DNA of 64,000 nucleotides from NCBI RefSeq assembly GCF_000772105.1, contig NZ_CP009354.1:2232001-2296000 (forward strand), in the 5' to 3' direction. The translations under genes were made by a program, and so were the position numbers. Positions 61,134-64,000 of the stretch are shown here, in pieces (position 1 is the first letter of the stretch; every line of letters begins with the position of its first letter). Under the pieces are notes generated by a model. It was not told the origin of the DNA. It ran no database searches and saw only the letters and a list, made by a program, of their open reading frames with translations. This DNA comes from Vibrio tubiashii ATCC 19109. GTDB taxonomy: Bacteria > Pseudomonadota > Gammaproteobacteria > Enterobacterales > Vibrionaceae.

Positions 61134-62381
61134 TTAGATCGCAGCTTTAACCGCTTTCGCTAGCTTTTGTGCTGCCTGTTGTGGATCCGCTTTGTCGTCA
61201 TTGAAGAAGTTAGTAACGACGTCATAGATCGCGCCTTGAGCGTAGCTTGTAGTCGATAGACCATGCGCCATACTTGGCACTAGGTCACCTGACTTAGCAC
61301 TCGCTTTGAAGGTCGCCATTGAGTCCAATGCACATTGGTCAAACTTCGACATGTCCATATCTAAACGTACTGGAATTGAACCTTTGTTTAGGTTGAACAC
61401 TTCTTGGAAGTCTTTGGTTAGGATGGTGCGCGCTAGATCTTGCTGCGCTTTTTGGTTTGCTTTATCGCTCAGTTCAAAGAACGCAAAGCTATCAATGTTG
61501 AACGTGAACTGGCCGTTAGTACCTGGTGCTGGTGCACAGATGTAGTCTTTACCTGGGACTTTACCCGCAGCGGTAAACTCACCTTTCGCCCAGTCACCCA
61601 TGATTTGCATTGCCGCTTCACCGTTGATGACCATTGAAGTGGCTACGTTCCAGTCACGGCCCGGAGAGTTGGCGTCAATGTAGTCGCGAATTTTCTTAAA
61701 CTTAGTGAACACTTCAACCATTTTGTCGCCAGACAGTGTATCCATATCCAATTCAACAAATGCCTTGTTGTAATCTTCACTGCCTAGAACGTCTAGTGCT
61801 ACTGCTTCAAATACCGTTGCGTCTTGCCATGGCTGACCACCGTGCGCTAAAGGCACGTAACCTGCTGCTTTAATTTTGTCTGCGGCTACGAAGAACTCAT
61901 CAAGGGTTGTTGGTAGTTCTACGCCCGACTTCTTAAGTACTTCTGGGTTTGCCCAAATCCAGTTTACACGGTGAACGTTAACAGGAACCGCTACATACTC
62001 GCCGTCAAACTTCATCACTTTAGTTACAACGGAAGGAAGGATTTCATCCCATTTCTCTTGCTGACCCGTGCTGTCTAGTGACGTTAGGAAGCCAAGACCG
62101 CCCCACTCTTGAATATCATGACCTTTGATCTGCGCTGCAGACGGTGGGTTACCTGATACGGCACGCGTTTTCAGTACAGTCATTGCCGACTCACCGCCGC
62201 CACCAGCAACCGCGAAATCTTTCCAAGTATGGTTTTGCTGCTCTAGCATATCTTTAAGTACAGCGGCAGACTTTGCTTCGCCACCCGCTGTCCACCAGTG
62301 AAGAACTTCAACTTCACCAGCGTTAGCAAAATTAGCAGCAGAAAGTAGAGAGAGGGTAAGTAGGGTTTTATTAAGTTTCAT
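61134..62381 (-). CDS. Glucose/mannose-type ABC substrate-binding protein (GltB/GtsA-like)
   Basis: 415-aa periplasmic protein. Signal peptide [21 protein letters not shown]; the mature N-terminus [16 protein letters not shown] and the segments [27 protein letters not shown] and [15 protein letters not shown] follow Pseudomonas GltB/GtsA closely, including the sugar-stacking tryptophans. Glucose (or mannose) is therefore the expected ligand, notable in a genus that mainly takes glucose by the PTS. First gene of the operon; GGAAG ribosome site. Confidence 0.92.
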   Translation of the reverse strand: MKLNKTLLTLSLLSAANFANAGEVEVLHWWTAGGEAKSAAVLKDMLEQQNHTWKDFAVAGGGGESAMTVLKTRAVSGNPPSAAQIKGHDIQEWGGLGFLTSLDSTGQQEKWDEILPSVVTKVMKFDGEYVAVPVNVHRVNWIWANPEVLKKSGVELPTTLDEFFVAADKIKAAGYVPLAHGGQPWQDATVFEAVALDVLGSEDYNKAFVELDMDTLSGDKMVEVFTKFKKIRDYIDANSPGRDWNVATSMVINGEAAMQIMGDWAKGEFTAAGKVPGKDYICAPAPGTNGQFTFNIDSFAFFELSDKANQKAQQDLARTILTKDFQEVFNLNKGSIPVRLDMDMSKFDQCALDSMATFKASAKSGDLVPSMAHGLSTTSYAQGAIYDVVTNFFNDDKADPQQAAQKLAKAVKAAI

Positions 62382-62504
62382 TATTATCTTCCATGTATTG
62401 GATTAGACATTCAGGCCAACTGCTTAATGACCCCAAGCGTTCTTGCTTGTACATAAGGGAGTCTATCCAATTAGAATTTTTTGATTGAAACAAACCGTAA
62501 AACC

Positions 62505-62526
62505 AATGTAACAACAATGTTACATT
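62505..62526. promoter_or_regulatory. Perfect 9-4-9 dyad upstream of the glucose ABC operon
   Basis: Arms AATGTAACA (62505-62513) and TGTTACATT (62518-62526) with spacer ACAA. It overlaps the stop codon of the sensor kinase gene and lies 124 bp before the binding-protein start. It could be the binding site of the GltR-like response regulator, or a weak terminator hairpin for the kinase transcript. Confidence 0.5.
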
Positions 62527-63985
62527 ACACCTCAAGACTCGGTGGGATAAAGACTTGCGCTCTTAAGCCTCTATTTGGCAAGTTGTCAATAATGAGATCT
62601 CCGCCATGTCCATGGAGGATATTGCGGCAAATTCCTAAGCCTAAACCATGCCCATCTTCATCATTTGCCAAGCGATAATAAGGCTCAAACACGGCTTCTA
62701 GCTTTTCTTCAGGAATACCAGGGCCATGATCACAGATGACCACTGTTATCCATTCATCATCAACCATGACGTTCACTTCAGCACGTTGACCATACTTGAC
62801 CGCATTCTCAATCAAATTGCTTAGCACACGTTTCATCGCAAGTGGCTTAGCGACAATCGGATCCATCTCTTTTGGCTTAAACTCGACTTGGGTTTGATAC
62901 TGGTTATAAGGTTCCGCGACGCTTTGTATCATTTCACTTAAATCAATATAGGCGTTGTTTTCATGCAGATCGGTATCACGGACACATTGCAGAGCCCCTT
63001 TCACCATCATCTCTAACTCATCAAGGTCACGATTGAACTTCTCGCGTTTGGTATCACTTTCCAGAAGCTCAGCGCGCAGCCTCAAACGTGTGATAGGCGT
63101 TTTTAAATCATGTGAAATGGCCGAGAAAAGATGTTCACGATCGGCAACATAGCGTCGGATTCGTTGCTGCATACGATTAAATGCTCGGGTGGCAGTGATA
63201 AGCTCACTTGCCCCCTCTTCTTGCAGCGGCGCCTGTTCAATATCCATACTCATTTCATTGGCGGCCTTGGCTAATCGCTTAAGTGGCTTGACTTGGCGGC
63301 GAACCAATAGATAGGTCAGAGCAAGCAAAATCGTAGTCGAGAAAATCAGAAACAGAATCTGCTCACGGCCAATTAAGGTGTCATCTAGCGTAACGTAAGG
63401 CGCTGGCAGCAGAGCCGCTATGTAAACCCACTCATGCGAGGCAAGCTCGATCTGCACCACTAAGATTGGCGGGTCGATAGGATTTAACGTCAGGGTATGG
63501 TGCGCCCATGATTTTGGTAGATCATGCAGATAGATATCGTTTTTCAGTAAACGTAGGTTATCTGGATGGGAGAAATCGACAGAGATACTTTCTGCTTTGC
63601 GCAGTTTGTTTTGCAATACCCCTTCAATCGCCTCAATTGATGCCAGTTTCAACGGCGTATCTTCGATTGGTTCTACAATGAGTTGCTCTTTATTGAAAGA
63701 AACGAAAAAGCGTGTTCCGCCCATATTACGGATTTGGTCCAGCACGATATGGCGGTAGCGAACAGGCAGAGATTGAAAAAAGGTCACTGTAGACGCGAAC
63801 ATGTTGGCCATGCTTTCTGAAGCGTCCCGAATCCCTGCCAGCTCTTTGTGTTTCGATTCCGTATACCAGATGCTGGTAGCAACTCCTTGCGCGAGAATGA
63901 CTGCCAGTAAGGTTAAGCCTAATGTTCGGCTGACTAATGAGTTGGGCTTAAACTGTCGAAACCAGTTCCAAACTCTAGCTCTCAT
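62525..63985 (-). CDS. Sensor histidine kinase (GtrS-like), beside sugar ABC operon
   Basis: 486-aa inner-membrane kinase. Transmembrane helices at about 18-40 and 208-228 enclose a periplasmic domain of about 165 residues; then HAMP, HisKA with the phospho-His in AISHDLKTPITRLRLR, and HATPase with ENAVKYG, DHGPGIP and HGLGLGICRN. The layout resembles the Pseudomonas GtrS-GltR pair that controls glucose uptake from next to the same transporter. Its ATG overlaps a TGA of the preceding frame (ATGA), pointing to a response regulator gene beyond the right edge. Confidence 0.9.
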   Translation of the reverse strand: MRARVWNWFRQFKPNSLVSRTLGLTLLAVILAQGVATSIWYTESKHKELAGIRDASESMANMFASTVTFFQSLPVRYRHIVLDQIRNMGGTRFFVSFNKEQLIVEPIEDTPLKLASIEAIEGVLQNKLRKAESISVDFSHPDNLRLLKNDIYLHDLPKSWAHHTLTLNPIDPPILVVQIELASHEWVYIAALLPAPYVTLDDTLIGREQILFLIFSTTILLALTYLLVRRQVKPLKRLAKAANEMSMDIEQAPLQEEGASELITATRAFNRMQQRIRRYVADREHLFSAISHDLKTPITRLRLRAELLESDTKREKFNRDLDELEMMVKGALQCVRDTDLHENNAYIDLSEMIQSVAEPYNQYQTQVEFKPKEMDPIVAKPLAMKRVLSNLIENAVKYGQRAEVNVMVDDEWITVVICDHGPGIPEEKLEAVFEPYYRLANDEDGHGLGLGICRNILHGHGGDLIIDNLPNRGLRAQVFIPPSLEV

Positions 63986-64000
63986 AGCTCACCGGTACTG
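63982..64000 (-). CDS. Possible 3' end of upstream response regulator gene (edge fragment)
   Basis: Only about five codons fit before the window ends (reading ...STGEL then TGA overlapping the kinase ATG). A second frame also stops here, so the assignment rests on the usual regulator-kinase coupling rather than on sequence. Confidence 0.3.

Overview
The window is a stretch of a gammaproteobacterial chromosome that I assign to Vibrio or a very close relative, by protein similarity and gene order. The order dctPQM / dctBD / tig-clpP-clpX-lon-hupB-ppiD-comEA-cmk-rpsA-ihfB-lapA-lapB-pyrF is the one I know from Vibrio chromosome 1. Secreted M28 aminopeptidase, MiaE, ComEA, TRAP transport and a GGDEF protein fit a marine, competent, chitin/peptide-using Vibrio. 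No prophage, IS transposase, CRISPR array, rRNA or tRNA was seen. Almost all of the window is core genome, with a few accessory cassettes.

Left part (1-11.7 kb): a minus-strand block yoaA-tsaB-(small protein)-slp/yeaY-(alpha/beta hydrolase)-fadD, the same backbone as E. coli; fadD is cut by the left edge. Then come purU, fadH with a clear FadR-type operator, and sppA. In E. coli sppA is followed directly by ansA. Here a three-gene cassette (LuxR-like regulator, VOC/glyoxalase protein, MHS-type MFS transporter; 11.8-14.1 kb) lies between them.

Accessory metabolic island (15.4-21.2 kb): a MocR regulator is divergent from an operon of a clavaminate-synthase-like Fe(II)/2-oxoglutarate dioxygenase, a beta-hydroxyacid dehydrogenase and a TSUP (TauE/SafE) permease. 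Two dyads sit in the shared promoter region. This looks like a hydroxylate-then-oxidise pathway for an amino acid or a sulfonated/amino acid-like compound, and it is the best candidate for an undescribed system here. A secreted zinc aminopeptidase follows.

Middle (21.4-38.6 kb): serS, rarA, lolA, a SEC-C/UPF0149 protein, an orphan type IV pilin-like protein, dusC, a CACHE-GGDEF diguanylate cyclase, a PF04392-type ABC importer, a Methyltransf_32 enzyme, cysB, a membrane-anchored coiled-coil protein, miaE, pyrF and lapBA.

Right part (38.7-64 kb): ihfB, rpsA with a structured autoregulatory-type leader, cmk, comEA, ppiD, hupB, lon (sigma32-type promoter), clpXP, tig; then the DctB/DctD two-component system facing the dctPQM TRAP operon, whose sigma54 promoter is readable; then a glucose-type ABC importer (GltB/GtsA-like binding protein, two permeases, ATPase) with an adjacent GtrS-like sensor kinase. 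Its response regulator probably begins just outside the right edge. Several small inverted-repeat elements with ATACCA/TGGTAT ends occupy intergenic spaces.
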